Source: Motilibacter peucedani
Lineage (GTDB): Bacteria; Actinomycetota; Actinomycetes; Motilibacterales; Motilibacteraceae
DNA length: 64,000 bases
Assembly: GCF_003634695.1 (NCBI RefSeq)
Contig: NZ_RBWV01000012.1
Coordinates: forward strand, 62,001 to 126,000
Direction: 5' to 3'
Below are positions 1-8,471 of the stretch, piece by piece. The notes under the pieces are model-generated. The model was not told where the DNA came from. It made no database searches and saw only the letters and a program-made list of their open reading frames with translations. The position numbers and the translations under genes were made by a program. Numbering within the stretch: position 1 is the stretch's first letter; the number at the start of each line of letters is the position of its first letter.

Positions 1-2390
1 AGCGAGCCGCCAGGCCACGTGTGGCCGGGGATGACCAGGCCGTAGCCGCCGTGCTCGCCGTCCATCGCTGCGCGGTTCGCGTCCGGTGACGGGAACGCCG
101 GGCCGTTGTACATGTGCCAGTCGATGACGTCGCCGTGGCCCGAGTCGCCCTTCGAGGCGCAGCAGTTGACACCGCTGTGGGCGTCGACCAGGCGCGTCGG
201 GTCCTGGGCCTTGACGGAGTCGGCGATCTGACCGGTGACCGTGCGGTCCCACTCGCCCCAGCCCTCGTTGAAGGGGATGAAGCCGATGACCGAGGTGTCG
301 CTGTCGTGCTGGTCGACGATGCGGTGCAGCTGGGTCTGGAAGTTCGCGCGGGCGGTGTCGTTGGTGAAGAAGCCCGCGGGGATGTCCTGCCAGACCATGA
401 GGCCCAGCCGGTCGGCCCAGTAGTACCAGCGGTCGGGCTCCACCTTGATGTGCTTGCGCACGGTGTTGAAGCCCATCTCCTTGTGCTGCACCAGGTCGAA
501 GGCGAGCGCCTCGTCGGTCGGAGCGGTGTAGATGCCGTCCGGCCAGTAGCCCTGGTCCAGGGTGGAGAGCAGGAAGGTCGGCTTGCCGTTGAGCACGATG
601 CGCTGCTTGCCGTTGATGACCTTGAGCCCGATGGAGCGCAGGCCCTGGTAGCTGCCCACGGTGTCGGTCGAGCCGCCGTCGGTCAGCGTGACCTTCAGGT
701 CGTAGAGGTAGGGGTCGTCGGGCGACCACAGGTGCGGGTTGGCGATGGAGAGCGTCAGGGCGGTGTTCGCCGCGCCGGTCACCGAGCCGTACGTCTTGCC
801 GTCCTTCGACGCGACGACCGTGACGCTCGCGCCGGCGGAGGCGCTGGCGGACTCGGCCGTGACCTTGAAGTCCGAGCCGGGCACGTCGGAGGTGATCTTC
901 AGCGAGTCGACGTGGGCGGGCGCGACCGGCTCGAGCCAGACGGTCTGCCAGATGCCCGAGGCCGGCGTGTAGAAGATGCCGCCGGGGTTGTTGGTCTGCT
1001 TGCCGGTGGCCTGGTTGCCGGAGTCGGTCGTGTCGACGACGCCGACGATGACCTCCTGCGGGCCGCTGCCCGTGACGGCGTCGGTGATGTCGGCGCTGAA
1101 CTGGTCGTAGCCGCCGGTGTGCTCGGCCACCTTGGTGCCGTTGACCCACACCGTCGCCGCGTAGTCCACGGCGCCGAAGTTCAGCTTGAGCCGAGCGCCG
1201 CTGCCGATGTTCCAGTCGGCCGGCACGGTGAAGGTGCGGCGGTAGAACATCCGGTCCTCGTGGCGCTGGACGCCCGACAGGACGGACTCGACCGGGTAGG
1301 GGACGAGGATCTTCTCGCCCAGGGTCTGGCCGACCGGGGGAGTGTCGACCGAGTCGGTCGCCGCGAACTGCCAGGTGCCGTTGAGGTTCTGCCACTTGGT
1401 GCGCGTCAGCTGCGGGCGCGGGTAGTCGGGCAGCGCGTTGCTCGGGCTGACCTGCGAGGCCCACGGCGTGGACAGCGTGTAGGTCGAGCCGTTGGTCGCC
1501 GCGACGTTGAACTCAGGCAGCGTCTTCTTCGTCGTCGCCAGGGTGCTCTTGCCGTCGTAGGTGATGCGGACCAGCGAGCCCTTGGTGATCGGCGTCGAGG
1601 TGGTCAGGATCAGCTTCGAGGCGTCCGACCCGTCGAGGGCCACGCTCGCCAGCGGGAACGCGATGTCGTCGACAGCGACGGTGACGTGCTGCGAGATGTC
1701 GGCAGGGAGGGGCTTGAAGTCGGTGTCGATGTCGAGGGTGGCGTGGGTCCCGCTCGCGTCGACCGCCGCGGTGCCGTTGACCGGGGGCTCGTAGCCCTCG
1801 GGCAGGTAGAACGCCGACGCGGGGATCGGCTCCGAGGGCGTGCTCGGGCTCGACCACGACAGGTGGAGGTTGGAGCCGCCGAAGTCCTCGAAGTACTCGA
1901 CCTTGACGTCGTAGCGCTTCCCGGCCTCGAGCTGCACGGGAGCGCTGGTCTGCCGGTTGTCCCAGTCGTCGACCCAGTGGTCGATGACGAGCTGCCCGCC
2001 GATCCAGATGCGGAAGCCGTTGTCGCCGATCGCCGAGAACGTGTAGGCCTCGGAGTGGTCGGGCACCAGCTGGCCGGTCCACCGCACCGAGTCCTGGTCG
2101 GCCTGCCCGGTGGTGCTCGTGAGCACGCCCTCCAGGCTGCCGAAGTCGAGGTTCGGGTCGATCTGGGTCGTCCGGAACTCGTGGAAGTCGCCGATCCCGG
2201 CGCCGCTCGAGCGGTAGTAGTCGCCCTTGAGCCCGTGGAGGGGGTTCGGGTCGGCCTGGGCGGGCGCGGCGGTGGCGAAGGACCCGAGCAGGGCCAGCGC
2301 GGCGACGCCGAGCACGCCGCGGGAGAGCAGCGGGCGCCGGCGCCGGAGGGCGGATCGTGGTGGTTCGGGGTGCAGCTGGGCTGGACGCAT
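1..2390 (-). CDS. Secreted PA14-GH2 glycoside hydrolase (beta-galactosidase/beta-glucuronidase type), 3' end outside window
   Basis: About 796 codons are visible; the gene starts at ATG 2390 and runs off the left edge. An N-terminal Arg-rich signal peptide (about residues 1-46) is followed by a PA14 carbohydrate-binding domain (about 55-197), a linker, and the GH2 sugar-binding, Ig-like and TIM-barrel domains from about residue 327. The motif FNEGWGEW carries the predicted acid/base Glu709; the nucleophile Glu must lie beyond the window. GH2 enzymes hydrolyse beta-galactosides, glucuronides or mannosides; which of these cannot be told here. Export and PA14 imply action on an external polysaccharide. 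It is divergent from the cobalamin cluster. The family call is secure, the substrate is not. Confidence 0.9.
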   Translation of the reverse strand, partial: MRPAQLHPEPPRSALRRRRPLLSRGVLGVAALALLGSFATAAPAQADPNPLHGLKGDYYRSSGAGIGDFHEFRTTQIDPNLDFGSLEGVLTSTTGQADQDSVRWTGQLVPDHSEAYTFSAIGDNGFRIWIGGQLVIDHWVDDWDNRQTSAPVQLEAGKRYDVKVEYFEDFGGSNLHLSWSSPSTPSEPIPASAFYLPEGYEPPVNGTAAVDASGTHATLDIDTDFKPLPADISQHVTVAVDDIAFPLASVALDGSDASKLILTTSTPITKGSLVRITYDGKSTLATTKKTLPEFNVAATNGSTYTLSTPWASQVSPSNALPDYPRPQLTRTKWQNLNGTWQFAATDSVDTPPVGQTLGEKILVPYPVESVLSGVQRHEDRMFYRRTFTVPADWNIGSGARLKLNFGAVDYAATVWVNGTKVAEHTGGYDQFSADITDAVTGSGPQEVIVGVVDTTDSGNQATGKQTNNPGGIFYTPASGIWQTVWLEPVAPAHVDSLKITSDVPGSDFKVTAESASASAGASVTVVASKDGKTYGSVTGAANTALTLSIANPHLWSPDDPYLYDLKVTLTDGGSTDTVGSYQGLRSIGLKVINGKQRIVLNGKPTFLLSTLDQGYWPDGIYTAPTDEALAFDLVQHKEMGFNTVRKHIKVEPDRWYYWADRLGLMVWQDIPAGFFTNDTARANFQTQLHRIVDQHDSDTSVIGFIPFNEGWGEWDRTVTGQIADSVKAQDPTRLVDAHSGVNCCASKGDSGHGDVIDWHMYNGPAFPSPDANRAAMDGEHGGYGLVIPGHTWPGGS

Positions 2391-2700
2391 CAGCGGTCGG
2401 CCTCCTGAGCCGTCGTGGGGCAGGGACGTTCGTCTAGCGGGTCGGACGTGGAGCGGATGACAGGGCCTGATCGTTCTGGACCGTTCGTGTCCGGACCCGG
2501 TCAACCTCACGGAGTCAAGCGCCTGTCACCGACCGGGGTCAACAGTGCAGAGCGACGAGACCAAATCGTGACCAGTTGCGAAATCGATCACCCGGCGCAG
2601 CCCGGGACACCGTCATCCCTGCACGTCGGTGACCGGTTGGGACCGGATCGCGTCGATGGGCGGTGCCCGACGCGCTGCCCGTAGGATGCGCAGGCAAAGC
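2391..2700. other. Intergenic region between the GH2 gene and the riboswitch
   Basis: No convincing coding potential on either strand. It must hold the divergent promoters of the GH2 gene (leftward) and the riboswitch-cobalamin transcript (rightward). I see no clear -10/-35 pair. Two CGTTC copies about 10 bp apart near 2471-2486 are the only small repeat noticed, with no assigned function. Confidence 0.4.
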
Positions 2701-2846
2701 GACGGCAGTGGAGGAAGCCGGTGGGATTCCGGCGCGGTCCCGCCACTGTCACCGGGGAGCGAGGTCCCAGTGAGTGCCACTCCCGCGCGAGCGGGGGGAA
2801 GGCAGGGCCCGAGCACTGATCCGGAAGCCAGGATTTCCCTGCCGTC
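2701..2846 (+). ncRNA. Cobalamin riboswitch
   Basis: The outer helix P1 is a perfect 8-bp pair, GACGGCAG (2701-2708) with CTGCCGTC (2839-2846). Inside are the AGGAAGCCGGTG segment, the B12 box CGCCACTG (2741-2748) and the second GGAAGCCAGGA element (2823-2833), all in the usual order for the adenosylcobalamin aptamer. It ends 46 nt before the GTG of the chelatase gene, so it probably controls the whole cobalamin operon by hiding the ribosome binding site or by termination when B12 is plentiful. Confidence 0.93.
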
Positions 2847-2892
2847 GCCCGACCGACCAGGGGCGTGGACACCCCGGGGAAGGAACCGCGCG

Positions 2893-4959
2893 GTGGACGT
2901 TCGCTACCCGTTCTCGGCCGTCGTCGGCCTCGACGAGCTGAGGCTGGCCCTCCTGCTCAACGCCGTCGACCCCGCGATCGGGGGCGTGCTCGTGCGCGGC
3001 GAGAAGGGCACGGCCAAGTCGACCATCGTGCGGGCGCTCGCGGCGCTGCTGCCCGAGCTCGCCGTCGTTCCCGGCTGCCGGTTCTCCTGCGACCCCGCAG
3101 CGCCCGACTCCTCCTGCCCCGACGGCCCGCACCCGCTCGACGGCCCGGTCGCCCTGCGCGAGGCGCGGCTGGTCGAGCTGCCGGTCGGCGCCTCCGAGGA
3201 CCGCGTCGTCGGCTCCCTCGACCTCGAGCGCGCGCTCGCGCAGGGCGTGAAGGCCTACGAGCCCGGCCTGCTCGCCGACGCCCACCGCGGCGTGCTCTAC
3301 GTCGACGAGGTCAACCTGCTCTCCGACCACCTGGTCGACCTGCTGCTCGACGCCGCCGCGATGGGCCGGGCCCACGTCGAGCGCGAGGGCGTCTCTGTCT
3401 CCCACGCCGCCCGCTTCCTGCTGGTCGGCACCATGAACCCCGAGGAGGGCGAGCTGCGCCCGCAGCTGCTCGACCGCTTCGGCCTGACGGTCGAGGTGCG
3501 CGCCAGCCGGGAGCCGCGGGAGCGGGCCGAGGTCGTACGCCGCCGGCTCGCCTTCGACGCCGACCCGGCGTCGTTCGCCGCCCGGTGGGCCGAGGGCGAC
3601 GCCGCCCTCGCCGCCCGCATCGCGGCCGCCCGCGCCGCCCTCCCCGAGGTCGTGCTGTCGGACGCCGCGCTGCGCCAGGTCACCAGCGTGTGCGCGTCCT
3701 TCGAGGTCGACGGGCTGCGCGCCGACCTGGTCACCGCCCGCACCGCGGTCGCGCTGGCCGCGTGGCACGGCCGCACCGAGGTGGTGGCCGAGGACGTGCG
3801 CCAGGCCGCCCTGCTGGCGCTGCCGCACCGCCGGCGCCGCAATCCGTTCGACGCGCCCGGCCTCGACGAGTCGCAGCTCGACGACGCGCTCGCCGAGGGT
3901 GCCGAGCCCCCCGAGCAGGGCCCCGACGACGACGGCGGCCCCAGCGGTGGCGGCGCTCCCGAGCCGGGCCCCGGCGCCGACGCAGGCACGTCCGACACCT
4001 CTGGCACCCCCGACACCCCCGAGACCGAGATGATCATGGGGGACTCAGGAGGACACGCCGGCGAGTCGCGCGGAGAACCTCATGATCATCGCGAGGGGGG
4101 AGCGGCGGGGGAGCGGGGAGCGGTGGCGGCGTCGCAGCCGTACGCGGTGAAGCCGCTGCGCGTCGCCGGCCTCGGCGACGGGGCTGCGGGACGCCGCTCG
4201 CGCGCCCGCACCGCCGACGGGCGCACCGTGCGCTCCGAGGCGCCGCAGGGTCGCGTGAGCTCCCTGCACCTGTCGGCCACCCTGCGCGCGGCGGCCCCCC
4301 ACCAGGTCGGCCGCGGGCGCCGGGGTGCCGGGCTGGAGCTGCGCCGCGACGACCTGCGCCAGTCGGTGCGCGAGGGGCGCGAGTCCAACCTGGTCGTCTT
4401 CTGCGTCGACGCGTCGGGCTCCATGGCCGCGCGCCAGCGGATGGGCGCGGTGAAGGGCGCCGTGCTCAGCCTGCTGCTCGACGCCTACCAGCGCCGCGAC
4501 AAGGTCGCCGTGGTCACCTTCCGCGGCAGTGCTGCCGAGACCGTGCTGCCGCCGACCTGGTCGGTCGAGGCTGGTGCCGCCCGCCTCCAGCAGCTGCCGA
4601 CCGGCGGGCGCACGCCGCTGCAGGCCGGGCTGCTCCAGGCGGCCGAGCTGCTGCGCCTCGAGCGGGTCCGCGACCCGCGCCGCCGCCCGCTGCTCGTCGT
4701 CGTGACCGACGGACGGCACACCTCGGGGGGCGACCCCTCGCGCGCGGCCGCCCTGCTGCGCCACGCGGGCGTGCACAGCGTGGTCGTCGACTGCGAGTCG
4801 GGCCCGGTGCGCCTGGGGCTGGCGGGCGCGCTCGCCGCGGCCCTCGGCGGCGAGGCGCTGCGGCTCGACGAGCTGGCAGCCGAGACACTGGTCTCCGTCG
4901 TCCAGTCGAGCACAGTCCGCTCGAGCACGGTCCGCTCGAGCACGAGGAGGGTCGCCTGA
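2893..4959 (+). CDS. Magnesium-chelatase-like ChlI/ChlD fusion (putative cobaltochelatase ATPase subunit)
   Basis: 688 residues. GTG 2893 is chosen for the GGGGAAGGA ribosome site just upstream and because it excludes riboswitch sequence. The N-terminal AAA+ ChlI module has a Walker A GEKGTAKST (Lys42). An acidic, Gly/Pro-rich linker (about residues 345-425) joins it to a C-terminal von Willebrand A domain with the MIDAS motif DASGSM (Asp506). In actinobacteria such proteins are thought to power CobN-type cobalt insertion into hydrogenobyrinate diamide; no cobN lies in this window. Oddities: a palindromic repeat shared with 58487-58549 is read through in frame in the linker, and the 3' end carries a 15-nt tandem repeat. 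The stop overlaps the cobO ATG by one base. Confidence 0.88.
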   Translation: MDVRYPFSAVVGLDELRLALLLNAVDPAIGGVLVRGEKGTAKSTIVRALAALLPELAVVPGCRFSCDPAAPDSSCPDGPHPLDGPVALREARLVELPVGASEDRVVGSLDLERALAQGVKAYEPGLLADAHRGVLYVDEVNLLSDHLVDLLLDAAAMGRAHVEREGVSVSHAARFLLVGTMNPEEGELRPQLLDRFGLTVEVRASREPRERAEVVRRRLAFDADPASFAARWAEGDAALAARIAAARAALPEVVLSDAALRQVTSVCASFEVDGLRADLVTARTAVALAAWHGRTEVVAEDVRQAALLALPHRRRRNPFDAPGLDESQLDDALAEGAEPPEQGPDDDGGPSGGGAPEPGPGADAGTSDTSGTPDTPETEMIMGDSGGHAGESRGEPHDHREGGAAGERGAVAASQPYAVKPLRVAGLGDGAAGRRSRARTADGRTVRSEAPQGRVSSLHLSATLRAAAPHQVGRGRRGAGLELRRDDLRQSVREGRESNLVVFCVDASGSMAARQRMGAVKGAVLSLLLDAYQRRDKVAVVTFRGSAAETVLPPTWSVEAGAARLQQLPTGGRTPLQAGLLQAAELLRLERVRDPRRRPLLVVVTDGRHTSGGDPSRAAALLRHAGVHSVVVDCESGPVRLGLAGALAAALGGEALRLDELAAETLVSVVQSSTVRSSTVRSSTRRVA
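4029..4092. repeat. Palindromic repeat element, copy A (inside the chelatase gene)
   Basis: A 64-bp segment that matches 58487-58549 at roughly four bases in five, with one 1-nt indel, in the same orientation. Both copies begin GATGATCATGGGG and end with CTCATGATC followed by TCGC after two more bases, forming imperfect terminal inverted repeats. Here it encodes about residues 379-400 of the chelatase linker with no stop codon. It resembles small palindromic or MITE-like elements; no transposase is present. Confidence 0.7.
4906..4944 (+). repeat. 15-nt tandem repeat at the 3' end of the chelatase gene
   Basis: The unit TCGAGCACGGTCCGC occurs at 4906-4920 (one change) and 4921-4935 and in part from 4936. 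It encodes a Ser-Ser-Thr-Val-Arg type repeat in the C-terminal tail after the VWA domain. Probably slippage-prone, with no evident function. Confidence 0.75.
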
Positions 4960-5573
4960 TGCCGCAGGGCCAGCCGACGAGCGTGCCCGACGACGGGCTC
5001 ACCACCCGCCAGCGCCGCAACCGCGCGCTGGTGGTCGTGCACACCGGCGAGATGAAGGGCAAGTCGACCGCCGCCTTCGGGCTCGCGCTGCGCGCGTGGC
5101 ACCAGGGCTGGCCGATCGGCGTCTTCCAGTTCGTGAAGTCGGCCAAGTGGAAGGTGGGCGAGGAGTCCGCGCTGCGCGCGCTCGGCCGCGTCCACGAGCA
5201 GACCGGCGAGGGCGGGCCGGTCGCCTGGCACAAGATGGGCGAGGGCTGGTCGTGGATCCAGCGCCCCGGCTCCGAGGCCGACCACGCCGCGGACGCCCTC
5301 GAGGGCTGGGAGCAGGTCAAGCGCGACCTCGCGGCGCAGACGTACTCCTTCTACGTCCTCGACGAGTTCACCTACCCCGTGAAGTGGGGCTGGGTCGACG
5401 TCGACGACGTCGTCCGCACCCTGCAGGAGCGCCCCGGCACCCAGCACGTCGTCATCACCGGTCGTGACGCCGACCCGCGACTCGTCGAGGCCGCCGACCT
5501 CGTGGTCGAGATGACCAAGGTCAAGCACCCCATGGACGCGGGCCAGAAGGGCCAGCGGGGGATCGAGTGGTGA
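4959..5573 (+). CDS. cobO: Corrinoid adenosyltransferase CobO (BtuR family)
   Basis: 204 residues, the family's usual size. It transfers the adenosyl group of ATP to reduced cob(I)yrinate a,c-diamide and related corrinoids in the cytoplasm. The modified P-loop GEMKGKST (residues 30-37) that binds ATP in the unusual CobA/BtuR manner is clear, followed by the FQFVKSAKW segment and the VLDEF and VVITGRDADPRL motifs. ATG 4959 overlaps the TGA of the chelatase gene (TGATG), implying coupling. The stop at 5571-5573 overlaps the next start. Confidence 0.96.
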   Translation: MPQGQPTSVPDDGLTTRQRRNRALVVVHTGEMKGKSTAAFGLALRAWHQGWPIGVFQFVKSAKWKVGEESALRALGRVHEQTGEGGPVAWHKMGEGWSWIQRPGSEADHAADALEGWEQVKRDLAAQTYSFYVLDEFTYPVKWGWVDVDDVVRTLQERPGTQHVVITGRDADPRLVEAADLVVEMTKVKHPMDAGQKGQRGIEW

Positions 5574-6931
5574 GCACCCCGCGCGTGGTCATCGCCGCTC
5601 CCGCCAGCGGGCACGGCAAGACCACCGTCACCACCGGCATCCTGGCCGCGCTCGCGCACCGGGGCCTGGCGGTCTCGCCCCACAAGGTCGGGCCCGACTA
5701 CATCGACCCGGGCTACCACGCGCTCGCCGCCGGCCGGCTGGGCCGCAACCTCGACGCCTTCCTGTGCGGCGAGGAGCGGATCGTGCCGCTCTTCCTCCAC
5801 GGTGCGGCCGGCGCCGACATCGCCGTCGTCGAAGGCGTCATGGGCCTCTACGACGGCGCCAGCGGCCACGGTGAGCTCGCCTCCACCGCGCAGGTCGCCA
5901 AGCTGCTGCGCGCGCCGGTCGTCCTGGTCGTCGACCCCTCGTCGCAGGGCCGGTCGGTCGCCGCGCTGGTGCACGGCTTCGCGACCTTCGACCCCGGTGT
6001 GCGCATCGGCGGCGTCATCCTCAACCGGGTCGCGTCCGAGCGGCACGAGCAGGTCGTGCGCGAGGCGCTCGACGAGATCGGTGTCCCCGTGCTCGGGGCG
6101 CTGCCCCGCTCCGACGCGATCGCCGCACCCTCGCGGCACCTGGGGCTGGTGCCCGTCGCCGAGCGCAGCGCCGCCTCAGTCGCCACGGTGCGCGCCCTGG
6201 GCGAGCTCGTCGACGCCTGCGTCGACCTCGACGCCGTGCTCGACATCGCCCGCACTGCCGGCAGTCTTCACGCTCCGGCGTGGGACGCTCGCGTCGAGGT
6301 CGGCGAGCGCGTCGAGGGACGACCGCGGGTGGCTCTCGCTTCCGGTGCCGCCTTCACCTTCTCCTACGCCGAGACCGCCGAGCTGCTCACCGCCGCGGGT
6401 GCCGAGGTCGTCCGCGTCGACCCGCTGCGCGACGAGGCGCTGCCCGAGGGCGTGCAGGCGCTGGTGGTCGGCGGTGGCTTCCCCGAGATGTACGCCGCCG
6501 AGCTGTCCGCCAACGTGCCACTGCGTACCTCCGTCCGTGAGCTCGCGGCGACCGGGGCGCCCATCGCCGCCGAGTGCGCGGGCCTGCTCTACCTCGCCCG
6601 CTCGCTCGACGGGCAGCAGATGTGCGGCGTGCTCGACGTCGACGCCCGCATGACCGGCCAGCTCTCGCTCGGCTACCGCGACGCGGTGGCCGTCACCGAC
6701 AGCGTGCTGGCCTCGGAGGGCCAGCGCGTGCGCGGCCACGAGTTCCACCGCACGGCGTGCGACCCCACCCCCGTCGGCACCGCCGGTGCGCCGGCCTGGC
6801 GGTGGGCCGGTGGCTCGGGCGAGGGGTTCGTACGCGGTGGCGTGCACGCCTCCTACCTCCACCTGCACTGGGCCGGGGCGCCGCACGTCGCGCGCCGCTT
6901 CGTCGCCGCCGCAGCCGGGATCGCGTCGTGA
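5570..6931 (+). CDS. cobB: Cobyrinate/hydrogenobyrinate a,c-diamide synthase
   Basis: 453 residues from GTG 5570, picked because it makes a GTGA overlap with the cobO stop; GTG 5567 is the adjacent alternative. The enzyme amidates the a and c carboxylates of the corrin ring using glutamine and ATP. The N-terminal dethiobiotin-synthetase-like ATPase has a P-loop (ASGHGKTT, about residues 11-18). The C-terminal class I glutaminase domain has the nucleophile Cys336 in AAECAGLLYL and a distal catalytic His in the GVHASYLHLHW region. The downstream junction with cobI is also GTGA. Confidence 0.95.
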   Translation: MSTPRVVIAAPASGHGKTTVTTGILAALAHRGLAVSPHKVGPDYIDPGYHALAAGRLGRNLDAFLCGEERIVPLFLHGAAGADIAVVEGVMGLYDGASGHGELASTAQVAKLLRAPVVLVVDPSSQGRSVAALVHGFATFDPGVRIGGVILNRVASERHEQVVREALDEIGVPVLGALPRSDAIAAPSRHLGLVPVAERSAASVATVRALGELVDACVDLDAVLDIARTAGSLHAPAWDARVEVGERVEGRPRVALASGAAFTFSYAETAELLTAAGAEVVRVDPLRDEALPEGVQALVVGGGFPEMYAAELSANVPLRTSVRELAATGAPIAAECAGLLYLARSLDGQQMCGVLDVDARMTGQLSLGYRDAVAVTDSVLASEGQRVRGHEFHRTACDPTPVGTAGAPAWRWAGGSGEGFVRGGVHASYLHLHWAGAPHVARRFVAAAAGIAS

Positions 6932-7659
6932 GCCCGCTGCTGGTCGGCGTCGGCATGGGCCCCGGCGACCCGGAGCTGGTCACCGTCAAGGCGGTGCGTG
7001 TGCTCGAGTCGGCCGACCTCGTGATCGTGCCCGTGATGGGCGACGACGTCGGCCGCGCCGAGGCGACGGTGCGGGCGCACGTGACGCACGACCGCGTACG
7101 CCGCCTGCCCTTCGCCCTCAGCGACCGCGGCGGGGTCACCCAGGCGCGCACGCAGGCGTGGGACGAGGCAGGAAGCGCTGTGGCGCAAGCGTTCGCCGCC
7201 GGTGCCTCGGCCGTCGCGTTCGCCACCATCGGCGACCCCAACGTCTACTCGACCTTCTCCTACCTCGCCCAGACCGTGACCGCGCTGGTGCACGACCTCG
7301 AGGTGCAGACCGTGCCCGGCATCACGGCGATGCAGGACCTCGCCGCGCGCAGCGGCACCGTGCTCTGCGAGGGCACCGAGTCGCTCGCGCTGCTGCCGAT
7401 CACGGCGGGTCTCTCGGCCTACGAGGCGGCGCTCGCGTCGTTCGACACGGTCGTCGCCTACAAGGGCGGGCGCCACCTGCGCGAGGTCCGCCACGTCCTC
7501 GCGGCCACCGGTCGCAGCGAGGGCGCGGTGTTCGGGTCGGCGCTCGGCCTCGCCGGCGAGGACATCCGTCCGCTCGCCGACGTGCCCGACGACGCCGCCC
7601 CCTACCTGTCAACAGTCATCTCCCCGGCGCGCCGGGTCTCGCGCGGAGGAAGCCTGTGA
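6928..7659 (+). CDS. cobI: Precorrin-2 C20-methyltransferase
   Basis: 243 residues, normal for the family. It methylates precorrin-2 (or cobalt-factor II) at C20 with S-adenosylmethionine. The N-terminal GVGMGPGDPE loop, the GDPNVYSTF motif typical of CobI/CbiL and the VPGITAMQDLA segment identify it among the paralogous tetrapyrrole methylases of this cluster. GTG 6928 forms a GTGA overlap with the cobB stop. Whether its substrate carries cobalt depends on which route the cell uses. Confidence 0.93.
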   Translation: MSPLLVGVGMGPGDPELVTVKAVRVLESADLVIVPVMGDDVGRAEATVRAHVTHDRVRRLPFALSDRGGVTQARTQAWDEAGSAVAQAFAAGASAVAFATIGDPNVYSTFSYLAQTVTALVHDLEVQTVPGITAMQDLAARSGTVLCEGTESLALLPITAGLSAYEAALASFDTVVAYKGGRHLREVRHVLAATGRSEGAVFGSALGLAGEDIRPLADVPDDAAPYLSTVISPARRVSRGGSL

Positions 7660-8471
7660 GCGTCGGCAGAGTCGTGTTCGTCGGAGCCGGCCCGGGCGCT
7701 GCCGACCTGCTCACGTTCCGGGCGGCGAGGGCGATCGCCTCGGCCGACGTCGTCATCTGGGCCTCCAGCCTGGTCGAGGCCGAGGTCCTCGAGCACGCCC
7801 GCGCCGATGCAGAGGTCGTCGACTCCGCGCAGCTGCCGATGGAGGGCGTGCTCCCCATCTACCAGCGCGCCGCGGCCGAGGGCCTGACCGTCGCGCGCGT
7901 GCACTCCGGCGACCCGTCGCTGTGGGGGGCCGTGCAGGAGCAGCTCGACCGCTGCCGCGAGCTCGGCCTCGAGACCGAGATCATCCCCGGCGTCAGTGCT
8001 TTCTCGGCCGTCGCGGCGATCGTCCAGCGCGAGCTGACGATCCCCGAGGTCGCCCAGTCGGTGATCCTCACGCGCCTCGGCGGCGGCAAGACCCCCATGC
8101 CGCCCGGCGAGGAGGTGCGTGACTTCGCCCGCCACGGCACGACGATGGCGGTGTTCCTCAGCGCGGCCCGCTCGGGCCAGCTCCAGGCCGAGCTGCTCGA
8201 GGGCGGCTACGCCCCGGAGACCCCCGTCGTCGTCGCCTACCAGGCGACCTGGGCCGACGAGCTCGTCGTGACGTGCACCGTCGAGACGATCGAGCAGACC
8301 GTGAAGGCCCACAAGCTGTGGAAGCACACGCTCTTCCTCGTCGGCCCCGCCCTCGGCGCGGCCGGCACTCGCTCGCACCTCTACCACCCCGGCCACTTCC
8401 ACGGCTTCCGCAAGGCCGACCCCGAGGCGCGCCGCGCGCTGCGGTCGAGCCGCACCACGAGCCCGGGATGA
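7656..8471 (+). CDS. cobM: Precorrin-4 C11-methyltransferase
   Basis: 271 residues. A tetrapyrrole methylase with the N-terminal VGAGPGAADLLT loop, the HSGDPSLWGAVQEQ motif, the EIIPGVSAFSA segment and the LTRLGGGKTPMP motif, a combination characteristic of CobM/CbiF. It adds a methyl group at C11 of the ring. GGAGGA at 7645-7650 is a good ribosome site for GTG 7656, which also overlaps the cobI stop. The ATGA overlap with cbiD continues the coupled chain. Confidence 0.94.
   Translation: MSVGRVVFVGAGPGAADLLTFRAARAIASADVVIWASSLVEAEVLEHARADAEVVDSAQLPMEGVLPIYQRAAAEGLTVARVHSGDPSLWGAVQEQLDRCRELGLETEIIPGVSAFSAVAAIVQRELTIPEVAQSVILTRLGGGKTPMPPGEEVRDFARHGTTMAVFLSAARSGQLQAELLEGGYAPETPVVVAYQATWADELVVTCTVETIEQTVKAHKLWKHTLFLVGPALGAAGTRSHLYHPGHFHGFRKADPEARRALRSSRTTSPG

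Noticed and set aside
114-2408. Long plus-strand frame opposite the GH2 gene
   Set aside because: The minus strand carries a signal peptide, PA14 and GH2 motifs; the plus frame is a Val/Arg/Gly-rich shadow.
2629-2892. N-terminal extension of the chelatase upstream of 2893
   Set aside because: The extension would read through the cobalamin riboswitch and has no homology-like content.
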